Both the position numbers and the translations under genes were made by a program. This document shows positions 33,746 to 41,640 of a stretch of DNA of 64,000 nt, piece after piece. The notes under the pieces are model-generated. The model had not been told where the DNA came from. It worked only from the letters and a program-made list of their open reading frames with translations, and searched no databases. This DNA comes from DASSBQ01 sp040981125. GTDB taxonomy: Bacteria; Nitrospirota; Nitrospiria; Nitrospirales; Nitrospiraceae. Location of the stretch: positions 186,001-250,000 of the forward strand of contig JANRMQ010000004.1 in the NCBI GenBank assembly GCA_040981125.1, in the 5' to 3' direction. Position 1 is the first letter of the stretch. Each line of letters begins with the position of its first letter.

Positions 33746-34986
33746 GGGTTCCACCCCAATTCACGCCCGAGTTCCGTCAGAAATGATGCGGCATCCATGA
33801 CGACGCCGACGGCTTGGAATGTTCCTCGATCCGCCAGCTTGGTCGGCACGGACGGATTGACGTCGACGCAGACTGTGGGCACCGATGCCGGCAGCAGGTT
33901 GCCGGTCGCGACGGCATGCAGGGTGGAAGCGACCAATAACGCGAGTCCTACTTCCGGGATTGCGGCGCGCATCGCCCGTTGCGCCTCAACTGAGTCGGTG
34001 ATGACGCCGGGGAGCGGGCCGTCGTCCCGGATGGTGCCGGCCATGATCACGTCCACGCCATGTCGGACGGCGGCGGCCATGATGCCCGACGTGATGAGCC
34101 CTGTCGCAACGGCCTGTTGAATGCTGCCCAGGCTGCGGATGCGGTTGATAGTCCGAAGATGGTGTTCATGGCCGTGGGGCACGGCGCGGCCGGCTGTGAT
34201 GCCGTAGCCCAACGACGTGCCGTAGAGCGCGACTTCCAAGTCATGCGCGGCGAGCGCGTTTCCGCAGAACAAGACCTGAATATATCCCGACTCGATCAAC
34301 CAAGCGAGCGCGTCCCGCCCTCCGGCGTGGACGATCGCCGGGCCTCCGGCAAGCAATACCTTGGAAGCCGGCCGGCCTTGACGATAGGATTCCCGAAGTC
34401 TCGCCAATCGCTTGGCGACATCCGCAATCACCGGATGATGAGGGCGTTCGGAGGACACCACGGACGCCATGAAGCTGAAGACATCCCGTTCCTTCGGCCG
34501 TTCGAGCGGAATGACCCTGATCCCCTCGCGGCCCGTCACGACCAACTCTCCCTTTTTGACATCGCCCATGGGCACGGCGCGCGCCTTATTTTTGATCGGG
34601 TCGATTGATATGGCCAGATCCATTTCGATGCCTTCGACATCGGTCCACTCGCCTTCAAGCCGGATCTGCGTCGTCAGATGCGTGGTGGCATAGAATCCGT
34701 CGGGCAGCACGCCGTCGCTCGGAGCCGGCTGGTAGGCACAATCCGATTCCCGCTCCACCGCCGCCCCATGGGGTTGGATTGCCTGGAGGATCTCGGCCAA
34801 TAAGCGCTGGGAAGGGGCCTGCACGTCGATCTTCGCGCGCGACGGGTCTTCTCGCGTCGCGCCGATCCGCACTTCCTTGAGATCGAACGATCCGCCCATC
34901 ATCAAGACGGTGTCCAAGACCTTGGCGAGAATCAAGGAATCGATAATGTGGCCTTGTAGAATGACCGTCTCATGAACCGGTGACAT
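33742..34986 (-). CDS. TIGR00300/LOR-SDH-type ornithine cyclodeaminase
   Basis: About 414 aa. The N-terminal LOR/SDH domain includes GHIIDSLILAKVLD and GGSFDL; the middle has DGVLPDGFYATTHL; the C-terminal nucleotide-binding half includes VLLAGGPAIVHAGGRDALAWLI, VLFCGNALAAHDLE, GTSLGYGITAG and CVDVNPSVPTKLADRGTFQAVG. This is the family of the archaeal ornithine cyclodeaminase and of the C-terminal part of AgrE/ArgZ, giving proline plus ammonia from ornithine. It overlaps the arginine dihydrolase-like gene by 4 bp. ATG 34986 or the in-frame start at 35001 are both possible. Confidence 0.85.
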   Translation of the reverse strand: MSPVHETVILQGHIIDSLILAKVLDTVLMMGGSFDLKEVRIGATREDPSRAKIDVQAPSQRLLAEILQAIQPHGAAVERESDCAYQPAPSDGVLPDGFYATTHLTTQIRLEGEWTDVEGIEMDLAISIDPIKNKARAVPMGDVKKGELVVTGREGIRVIPLERPKERDVFSFMASVVSSERPHHPVIADVAKRLARLRESYRQGRPASKVLLAGGPAIVHAGGRDALAWLIESGYIQVLFCGNALAAHDLEVALYGTSLGYGITAGRAVPHGHEHHLRTINRIRSLGSIQQAVATGLITSGIMAAAVRHGVDVIMAGTIRDDGPLPGVITDSVEAQRAMRAAIPEVGLALLVASTLHAVATGNLLPASVPTVCVDVNPSVPTKLADRGTFQAVGVVMDAASFLTELGRELGWNP

Positions 34987-35023
34987 AAGATTATTGTACA
35001 CCAGGTTTTCATGCGAACCGCGC

Positions 35024-36073
35024 TTATTCGGATTTCATCAATTCACGCAGTACACCGGTGGCGTAGGCGCCGGGGGGAAGGGAAAAGGCGATTGTGAGTT
35101 GATCCTGTTCAACAGACCAAACCAGGTCTTTTAGCTGCACGCGCAACGCGCGTCGCTCGCCGCGGAACCCGCAGTCGGCCGCCGCTCGGGTCAGTTCTTC
35201 GGCGGTCGCTCCGGCCTCTGCGGCGACGGCTTCCTCCATGGCGCCCGGTTCGCCGGAGGCCCAGGGCGCTCGTGAGCCGAATAGAATCCCCGTGGGACTG
35301 ATCTCGAATCGGTCGGCGCGAGGTTGTTCCACCGCCGGGTCGAGCACAGGGAAGCAGGCCCCGTTGGTATGCTTCATGGCCCAATCTCCGGCCAGCATGC
35401 GATCGATTCGGTCAATCCGCCGCGCCAGCAGGCGGTTAAAGAGATGGGACTGATAGGCGCTCAAGTACCAGAGCCGTTTCGAGCGGCTCATCCGCGCCCG
35501 CCGTTCGGAATCGACCAGCAATTGCGCGCCGGTGTGATAATTCAAGCCGGTCCGTCCTTGCCGCTGGGGGCCGAAATAGTTCGGTACGCCGCGGCGCTCC
35601 AGTTCGGCGAGGACGGCGGGAACACGGTCGCCGGCATCGGCGCTCACGTCCCGGATGATGATGCGAAACCGGTTACCCGAATGATGTCCTTTTCTGAGGC
35701 GGTTGCGATGCCGTCCCAGGATTTCAAGGCTCGTCAAGCGATCATCCGTACGAATCCGCTCCAACGCGGACGGGTGAACGCCCTGAATGGAAAGCATCTG
35801 ACTGGTGACGGCTTGCGCGTCTTTCAGGCCCGCGACACCGATGCTTTTGGCTTTCACGCCGAGCACGGATGAGAGCCGCGCCACGAGATCCGGTGTGGAC
35901 AAATTGCGCTTGGTAATGCGGACGTACAGATGCTCGCCCGCTCCGCATGGGAGATAGAGCGGGCATTCATCCACGCAAAAATCCTCGGGAGCGCTCTTCA
36001 TCTTGCCGCCGATGCCGGGGATGCCGGACGTCAGGAAGGGCAAGAGGTCTGTGGAAATACCGTGTGAATCCAT
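35024..36073 (-). CDS. truD: tRNA pseudouridine(13) synthase TruD
   Basis: A 349-aa protein: PEDFCVDECPLYLPCGAGEHLYVRI, catalytic-Asp motif GVAGLKDAQAVTSQ, RKGHHSGNRFRIIIRDV, NYFGPQRQGR and the inserted TRUD domain with YLSAYQSHLFNRLL. It modifies U13 of tRNA-Glu. Starts 22 bp away from the ornithine cyclodeaminase gene's frame on the same strand. Confidence 0.95.
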   Translation of the reverse strand: MDSHGISTDLLPFLTSGIPGIGGKMKSAPEDFCVDECPLYLPCGAGEHLYVRITKRNLSTPDLVARLSSVLGVKAKSIGVAGLKDAQAVTSQMLSIQGVHPSALERIRTDDRLTSLEILGRHRNRLRKGHHSGNRFRIIIRDVSADAGDRVPAVLAELERRGVPNYFGPQRQGRTGLNYHTGAQLLVDSERRARMSRSKRLWYLSAYQSHLFNRLLARRIDRIDRMLAGDWAMKHTNGACFPVLDPAVEQPRADRFEISPTGILFGSRAPWASGEPGAMEEAVAAEAGATAEELTRAAADCGFRGERRALRVQLKDLVWSVEQDQLTIAFSLPPGAYATGVLRELMKSE

Positions 36074-36198
36074 GATCGCGAGGCCCTTTTCGATCGGTCA
36101 GTTGCGGAAAGTCGAGGTGGATACAATGACTCCCATGGTATACTCCTGTGAGCGCTGCATCGTCCATGCATACTCGTTACGGACATGGCACGGCTTTC

Positions 36199-36855
36199 AT
36201 GAATCGAGGGCAGTTCCGGGCTGCTCTTCTATTGGTACGGCTGTCGGCCGCTGCGTTGCTCTTCGTCCTCGCGCCTCTTCCGTCCATCGGCGGTCCCTAT
36301 GAAAACACCGATGTGTTTCTTCAATTCACCCAACATATCCGCCGCCAGGCCGATTCCGACAAGCGCGAGTTCGCGCATGCCAGCCAGTGCATGAATTGGT
36401 TCTATCACCGCGAGCGCAACAAACCTGCGCCTCCGGCGGTTCAAGGGGTTTCATGGGCCCTCCCCGATCGGATTCGAGCCGGGACAATCCAATCGCAACA
36501 GGACTGTGACGCTCGCTATCCGGGCGGATTGGACGCGGTCCGTCAGGACTTTCAGCGGACCCAGACGTCCTTGTCCTTGTCGCTGACGTTCTACGAGTTT
36601 GCGCTCGTCGGGGATCGGGATGACAACAGTACCTACAGCGCGCATGAACTTCAGGACATTCTGCAGGCGCTCGAACTCCCGGCCCAATCCGCGCAAGGCG
36701 TGCTCGGCCATATCAAAGCCTTGACCGGACGGTTCGATTCCATGCATCAGGGAAGGTCGCTCGAAAAGCTAATGGCGGGCATGACTCAACTGTATGATCA
36801 GGGTTATCGGTTCACCGCCGCCGATAAAGCCAATCTAGACAGGCTCATGGAATGA
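36199..36855 (+). CDS. Secreted EF-hand-like hypothetical protein
   Basis: A 218-aa protein with a clear signal (ALLLVRLSAAALLFVLAPLPSIG). A 12-residue loop DRDDNSTYSAHE has acidic or oxygen ligands at positions 1, 3, 5, 7, 9 and 12, like an EF-hand calcium loop, followed by a helix ELQDILQAL. Cys residues occur in ASQCMNW and QQDCDARYP. ATG 36199 is used to start at the signal; an ATG at 36148 in frame is less likely. The stop overlaps the phosphoesterase ATG by 4 bp. Family not recognised. Confidence 0.7.
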   Translation: MNRGQFRAALLLVRLSAAALLFVLAPLPSIGGPYENTDVFLQFTQHIRRQADSDKREFAHASQCMNWFYHRERNKPAPPAVQGVSWALPDRIRAGTIQSQQDCDARYPGGLDAVRQDFQRTQTSLSLSLTFYEFALVGDRDDNSTYSAHELQDILQALELPAQSAQGVLGHIKALTGRFDSMHQGRSLEKLMAGMTQLYDQGYRFTAADKANLDRLME

Positions 36856-37685
36856 TCCATCCGGGCCTCCGGTGGCAGGAAATTGCAAGGATTTGGATCG
36901 GCCACTGGTGGAGTCGTCCCTTTCACAGGCTGTTCAACCTCATCCCGCATGTCCATTTCGGCCTGTCGCAGCCGCATATCTCATATTTGCCCTGCCCGCA
37001 CCCGGTCCTGGCAGGACACCGGGCGGTCCATTTGAGCGACCTGCATCTGGACCGCTATCTTCCTCATCATGACGAGGCGGTTCGAACCATCGGCGGCTTG
37101 CGGCCGGACTTGATCTTTATCACCGGGGACCTGCTCAACGTTCGTGACGGGCTGCCTCATCTCATGCGCTTTTTGGGCCGGTTGCGAAGCCTGGCGCCGG
37201 TCTTCGTGGTGCTCGGCAATCACGATTACTACAGCGGCGTATCCATCGATGAATTCGCCGATGCGTTCGACCGCCACAAGATCACGCTGCTGATCAATCA
37301 GGTGACCTTTTTGCCGTTGCCCGCCGGAGAATTGGCGATCGTAGGGCTGGATGATCCATCCCTTCATCGGGCGGATCTTGAATGTATCCCGTCAGCCGCG
37401 ACGGATCGATACACCCTCTTGCTGGCTCACGCGCCGAATATTCTTGATCAACTGGATCATCGCCATCATGTCGATCTGGGACTCTGCGGGCATAGCCATG
37501 CCGGACAATGGCGAATTGCTTGTGTGCCGACGTTTTGGCTGCCACCCGGCTGTAACGGGCGATTAGGGGGCTTGTATGAAGCGAACGGCCACCGGCTCTA
37601 CGTGAACCGCGGTCTCGGGTGGTCCGTGCTGCCGATCCGCTGGAACTGTCCGGCCGAGATCCTCCTCATTGAGTGGACCGCCTAA
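36852..37685 (+). CDS. Calcineurin-like metallophosphoesterase (YkuE-type)
   Basis: A 277-aa protein with the five metallophosphoesterase motifs: HLSDLHLDRY, ITGDLLN, VLGNHDYYSG, LLLAHAPNI and LCGHSHAGQW. This spacing matches the YkuE-like group that acts on membrane lipids or other phosphodiesters. No signal peptide is evident, but a hydrophobic N-terminal region may bind membrane. Translationally coupled to the EF-hand-like secreted protein. Substrate unknown. Confidence 0.85.
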   Translation: MIHPGLRWQEIARIWIGHWWSRPFHRLFNLIPHVHFGLSQPHISYLPCPHPVLAGHRAVHLSDLHLDRYLPHHDEAVRTIGGLRPDLIFITGDLLNVRDGLPHLMRFLGRLRSLAPVFVVLGNHDYYSGVSIDEFADAFDRHKITLLINQVTFLPLPAGELAIVGLDDPSLHRADLECIPSAATDRYTLLLAHAPNILDQLDHRHHVDLGLCGHSHAGQWRIACVPTFWLPPGCNGRLGGLYEANGHRLYVNRGLGWSVLPIRWNCPAEILLIEWTA

Positions 37686-37720
37686 TCGAAGGTAAAAATC
37701 ACCCAATCACCAAATCGTCC

Positions 37721-38380
37721 TTATTGTGAGGGAATCCGCTCCAACGCCTCACGCGCCCGGCTCCGGACGGTTTGATCCCAGTCCTCCACGCTCGCCTTCT
37801 GCAATTTCTCTCTTGCTTCCGGCGCGCGCAAACGACCTAATCCCAACGCGGCGCAGGATCTGACGTACGCATGGTCGTCTTCCAACGCATTCAATAACAG
37901 CCGAACGGTCGATTGATCACCGACCACGCCGAGATGGCTTGCCGCCATTCCTCTGATTTGATGTTGCTTGTCGTCGAGCGCCCGGGTGAGCACCGTGGTA
38001 AATAATTCCTGCAACGCCGGCAGCAGTTCCTCGATCCCGGCGCGTCGATATTGGTTGAGCTCGATCAGGGCGAAGGCCAACTCAAGACGTTTGTCTCTGG
38101 TCGTCGCCTTCGTAAAGGCCTGCATGAGGCGGCTTCGCCGCTGCTGCCTCCATCGGCGCTGCCGAACGGCCCGCAGCGCCATCCAGACGGCGATCGCGAT
38201 GACGACAAGAATCGCCGCGAACGGCAGAGCCTGGTCGGTCAGGTAGTCCTGGGTCTCGAGCGGCAGGCGTTTCCACACCCAGACGCAAGCCACCACGATC
38301 GCCACCAGCAGCAAGGCGGCGATCACATTGACCTGTCCTTGTTCGTGAGAAGGGCTGCGTCGCACCATGGGATGACGCAT
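37721..38380 (-). CDS. Membrane-anchored HEAT-repeat protein
   Basis: About 219 aa from ATG 38380 (a TTG at 38407 is in frame). Two membrane helices (IAALLLVAIVVACVWVW and FAAILVVIAIAVWMALRAV) near the N-terminus, a basic stretch RQRRWRQQRRSRL, then HEAT-like repeats: GMAASHLGVVGDQSTVRLLLNALEDD and VRSCAALGLGRLRAPEAREKL. Probably a cytoplasmic-side binding scaffold. Function unknown. Confidence 0.75.
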   Translation of the reverse strand: MRHPMVRRSPSHEQGQVNVIAALLLVAIVVACVWVWKRLPLETQDYLTDQALPFAAILVVIAIAVWMALRAVRQRRWRQQRRSRLMQAFTKATTRDKRLELAFALIELNQYRRAGIEELLPALQELFTTVLTRALDDKQHQIRGMAASHLGVVGDQSTVRLLLNALEDDHAYVRSCAALGLGRLRAPEAREKLQKASVEDWDQTVRSRAREALERIPSQ

Positions 38381-38443
38381 GATAGGTGGCCCCGGAGAAT
38401 CCGTCAACGATCGGCCCTTGGTCTTGACAGGCGCCCGATGCAG

Positions 38444-38731
38444 CCCGCATTATCCATGGACGTTTCTTCTGCAATTGCGGATTCGCGACTGCGACAGGCT
38501 TACACAGGTCCCGCGGTGTGCAAGCGGGCGGGCTCGCCGCTCAGCCCCTCAACATACTGTTTCAAGTATGCTTCGAGCCTCGCGCCTCCACGCGCAAGAC
38601 ACGGCCGGCTCACGGGACACTGCCCGCTCAATCTCGCGGGCGTGCACAGACGTGGCGCCCATTAGTCTTCGCGCCGTGGACCTCGCCACGCGACTCCGCC
38701 GTTCGTGACGAATCGCCATGAATAATGCGGG
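38444..38731. mobile_element. MITE-like element copy 2 (288 bp), abutting the marR start codon
   Basis: Left end CCCGCATTATCCATGG (38444-38459), right end CCATGAATAATGCGGG (38716-38731). The interior aligns to the reverse complement of the element at 11631-11839 (shared TGCGGATTCGC, GCGGTGTGCA, GCGGGCTCGCCGCTC, CATACT...AGTATG) but has an extra segment of about 85 bp around 38600-38680. The right end stops 3 bp before the ATG of the MarR gene, so that gene's upstream control region lies within the element. No target duplication is visible. Confidence 0.7.
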
Positions 38732-38734
38732 CTC

Positions 38735-39211
38735 ATGACGAGGCTGCGCCCCGACGTGGAACTCCCTGACCTCAAAAATGATCCGGTGCTCAAGGTCCTG
38801 CGTCCGCTGGTCGAAGCCTACCTTGCCTTCAGCCGAACCGACAGCCGCCATATTCGCTCGCTCAAGCTCACTCCCTCGCAGTTCGACGTTATTGCGACGT
38901 TGGGCGATACGAAGGGAATGACCTGCGCCGAACTGTCCGCGGCGACGCTCGTGACCAAAGGGACTTTGACCGGAGTACTCGATCGCCTGGTGGACAAGGG
39001 ATTGATCCGGCGGGAACCGGTCGAAGGAGACCGGCGGAGCATCAAGGTTCACCTCACCGACAAGGGGGATCGACTCTTCCGCAAGACGTTCGCGGCGCAT
39101 ATCGATTTTATCCGGCCGTTCTTCGACCGGGCGCTGACGGCCAGGGATGCGGACCAATTACAAGACTTGCTGGGACGGATTCGAGACAGCTTCGAACAGG
39201 CGCCGCCATGA
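38735..39211 (+). CDS. MarR-family transcriptional regulator
   Basis: A 158-aa protein with a winged helix-turn-helix: LTPSQFDVIATLGD, MTCAELSAATLVTKGTLTGVLDRLVDKGLI, wing RREPVEGDRRSIKVHLTDKG. Typical MarR dimerisation helices at both ends. The stop overlaps the next gene by 4 bp (ATGA), so it is cotranscribed with an MBL-fold hydrolase it may control. The presumed promoter and RBS fall in the adjoining repeat element. Confidence 0.9.
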   Translation: MTRLRPDVELPDLKNDPVLKVLRPLVEAYLAFSRTDSRHIRSLKLTPSQFDVIATLGDTKGMTCAELSAATLVTKGTLTGVLDRLVDKGLIRREPVEGDRRSIKVHLTDKGDRLFRKTFAAHIDFIRPFFDRALTARDADQLQDLLGRIRDSFEQAPP

Positions 39212-39969
39212 TGAGCCTGACCATATTGGGTTCCGGGACCAACGTCCATCCCACTCGCGCCGCGGCCGGCTATCTCGTGCAAACCGATCACCTGTTCTTG
39301 CTCGATTTCGGCCCACGCACGCTCATGAACCTGATTAAAACCGGAGTCGATCGCCATCGGATTTCTCATATTTGTTTCTCGCATTTTCATGCCGATCATT
39401 TCTCGGACTTCATCACGTTTTTTTTCGACGCCGTGATCCATTGCAAGCATGAAGGAGGCCGGCGGCCGCCGCTGACCCTCATTGGCCCGCGCGGGACCAA
39501 GCGTCTGCTTCGCACGATCATGAGCACCTTGCCAAGTTTTGATTCTCCGCCGTTCCCCGTCGTCATCAAGGAGATGGCCGACCGCAGTATCATGATCGGT
39601 CAAACCACCGTCACGGCCCGCACGATGAATCATGTCCCGGATCTCCATTGTCTGGGCTATCGGATTGAGTACCAAGGCAAGTCCGTCGCCTACTCCGGCG
39701 ATACGCAGCTCTGTCCCAATCTGGTCCGATTGTGCGGAGAAGTCGACCTCGCCGTGCTCGACTGTTCCTTTCCTGCCAATAAACCCGGTCCGGCTCACCT
39801 CCATGCCGGACAATGCGGCCAGGCGGCGAGAGACGCAGGGGTCTCGCAATTGGTCCTCTCGCATTTTTATCAAATTGCGGAACGCTATAACGTGCGTGAA
39901 CAGGCAGGGGAATATTTTTCAGGAAAGATCAAGATGGGGCGGGATCTGGCTAGTTTTAAAATCGGATAG
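39208..39969 (+). CDS. MBL-fold metal-dependent hydrolase (RNase Z-like)
   Basis: A 253-aa protein: N-terminal LTILGSGTNVHPTRAAAGYLV, metal motif HFHADHFSD, VAYSGDTQLCPNLVRL, LDCSF and a late His in VLSHFY. This is the short RNase Z/arylsulfatase-like branch of the metallo-beta-lactamase fold, lacking the tRNA-binding arm of true RNase Z. Substrate unknown. Coupled to the MarR gene. Confidence 0.85.
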   Translation: MMSLTILGSGTNVHPTRAAAGYLVQTDHLFLLDFGPRTLMNLIKTGVDRHRISHICFSHFHADHFSDFITFFFDAVIHCKHEGGRRPPLTLIGPRGTKRLLRTIMSTLPSFDSPPFPVVIKEMADRSIMIGQTTVTARTMNHVPDLHCLGYRIEYQGKSVAYSGDTQLCPNLVRLCGEVDLAVLDCSFPANKPGPAHLHAGQCGQAARDAGVSQLVLSHFYQIAERYNVREQAGEYFSGKIKMGRDLASFKIG

Positions 39970-39976
39970 GAGAACT

Positions 39977-40837
39977 CTACAATCCTCCCTCGCGTTGCTC
40001 ACATCCCAAGATTTCCATAAATCGCACCAAGCGGAGCTTCTTCAGCGGGTCGTTCAATTTGCTATAAATGGCCAACAAGTTCTTGATCATGCGCGTAACA
40101 ATGGCCCGGGTGGGGCTCTTTTGCAGGTAGCGATCCTCGAAGCCATACCCGGCTTCGGTGAGAAAGCGGGCGCAGTTTTTCTCCGTCAGCAAGGCTCCCC
40201 CGTTAAAGCAATCAATGAAAATCTTGTACTTGTCGGATTCATACTTCACGAGGAAATGACCGGGCATACCGATTCCGTGCACCGGCAGGCCCAGGCGTTT
40301 GCCGACGAGCAAGTACACGGCGGAGAGGCTGATCGGAATGCCGGTCCGGCGGTCGATCACACGGTTGAGGTAGCTGTTTTCCAATTCATAATAGTTCTTC
40401 GTGTTGCCCTTGAATCCTTGTTCGGTGAACAAGTAGCGATTGAGCGCTTTCACGGTTTCTTCGCCGGAGACCCGCGATCCGATCTGTCCCCGCAGCTCAC
40501 AAGCCATGCCGTCGAGTTGGCGTTCGTAGACGCGCACATCGAGCGAGGGGTAAGCATAGCGCGCCAGGAGAAACGTCCCGGCTTCCAAGTCGATGTCGGG
40601 CCCGGATCTGTTGACCAGATCGTGCAGTTCCTCTTCCAGGCGGCTTCCTCGGATCTCTTCGAGAATCGTCGCAATCCGGTCGGCCATGTCCGGCTGCTCG
40701 ATTTCCGCCTCCTGTAAGAGGGGAACCGCGGAGTCGCCGAAGTCGATGAGCCGGCCGCTGATAGTCTTGACGATCCGTTCGTCCTCGTCTCCCAGAAGGC
40801 GAATCAAGGCTCGAATCTGGCTTTCGTTCACAAGCAT
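39977..40837 (-). CDS. SirB1-like transglutaminase-family protein
   Basis: A 286-aa protein. The N-terminal 75 residues are HEAT-like (IRALIRLLGDEDERIVKTISGRLID). The core has LARYAYPSLDVRVYERQLDGMA, FKGNTKNYYELENSYLNRVIDRRTGIPISLSAVYL, PVHGIGMPGHFLVKY and DCFNGGALL, the SirB1/transglut_core_2 pattern. ATG 40837 is used: the longer frame is antisense-type noise over the ABC permease gene. Last gene of the LON/ABC operon. The classic catalytic Cys position (NYYELENSYL) lacks Cys, so enzymatic activity is doubtful. Confidence 0.8.
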   Translation of the reverse strand: MLVNESQIRALIRLLGDEDERIVKTISGRLIDFGDSAVPLLQEAEIEQPDMADRIATILEEIRGSRLEEELHDLVNRSGPDIDLEAGTFLLARYAYPSLDVRVYERQLDGMACELRGQIGSRVSGEETVKALNRYLFTEQGFKGNTKNYYELENSYLNRVIDRRTGIPISLSAVYLLVGKRLGLPVHGIGMPGHFLVKYESDKYKIFIDCFNGGALLTEKNCARFLTEAGYGFEDRYLQKSPTRAIVTRMIKNLLAIYSKLNDPLKKLRLVRFMEILGCEQREGGL

Positions 40838-40860
40838 GGAAAGTCCCACCAAAAGCCGCC

Positions 40861-41640
40861 TTATCCAATCGCCCGGCGAAATGCGCGGGCGCCGCCATAC
40901 AGACAGAGGGCGTCGAAAATCAACATGACGACGATGACCATGCCGACATGGGGCAAGGCCTCCGCCCATCCCTGTAAGATCAAAGGGCGAACGGCGTCGA
41001 TGGCCCAGGTCATCGGATTGAATTTCGCCAGCACGCCCATCCAGGCCGGCATCGCCGCCAACGGCACCAGCGCGGAGCTGAGAAAGATCATCGGCAAGGA
41101 AAGAAAGCCCAACACCGAGAAAAAGTCTCCATGGCTTCGCACCGAAAAGGCCATGGCCATTGAAATCGCCGTCAACCCGACGCCGAACAACATGCCGATC
41201 AACAGGATCATCACTATGCCGCCCAGCCCGGTGGCGGGGGTCACGCCGAACAGCCACGCGACGCCGAGAATGACCAGCACTTGCAGCGATGTGATGGTCA
41301 TCACAAAAATAAAGCGGCTCAGAATGACGGAACTCCGGCGAATCGGGGTGGACATGAGACGTTCCAGAAAGCCGTTCTCCTTATCGAACAGCAGATCGAC
41401 GCCTCCGGCGAGCCCGTTATTGAGCACCGTCATAACGACGACGCCGGCTGCGAGAAAACTGATGTAGTTCGGCGCCTGGGTGACCTGCGTATCGGCCGCC
41501 CGCTGGAACAGATTGCCGAAGAAGATCAACCAGAAGAGCATCGGCTGCACGAGCGTGAACAGCATGCTGAATTTCTCGCGGCTGAGCCGCCGGACCCACC
41601 GCATCGTCAACGCGCTGATTTCCTGCCGATACTCTTTCAT
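40861..41640 (-). CDS. ABC-2-type transporter permease (DrrB-like)
   Basis: A 259-aa protein with six membrane helices, the LMSTPIRRSSVILSRF segment of the ABC-2 family, and PMIFLSSALVPLAAMPAW with FNPMTWAIDAVRPLI near the C-terminus. It pairs with the upstream ATPase, which it overlaps by 4 bp. Probable exporter of a lipid, polyketide-like or other hydrophobic compound; the substrate cannot be inferred. Confidence 0.85.
   Translation of the reverse strand: MKEYRQEISALTMRWVRRLSREKFSMLFTLVQPMLFWLIFFGNLFQRAADTQVTQAPNYISFLAAGVVVMTVLNNGLAGGVDLLFDKENGFLERLMSTPIRRSSVILSRFIFVMTITSLQVLVILGVAWLFGVTPATGLGGIVMILLIGMLFGVGLTAISMAMAFSVRSHGDFFSVLGFLSLPMIFLSSALVPLAAMPAWMGVLAKFNPMTWAIDAVRPLILQGWAEALPHVGMVIVVMLIFDALCLYGGARAFRRAIG

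Noticed and set aside
36118..36152. GGATAC and GTATAC half-sites before the EF-hand-like gene
   Set aside because: They do not form the GTATC-N6-GATAC dyad, and no sigma-54 element follows at 105-120 bp.
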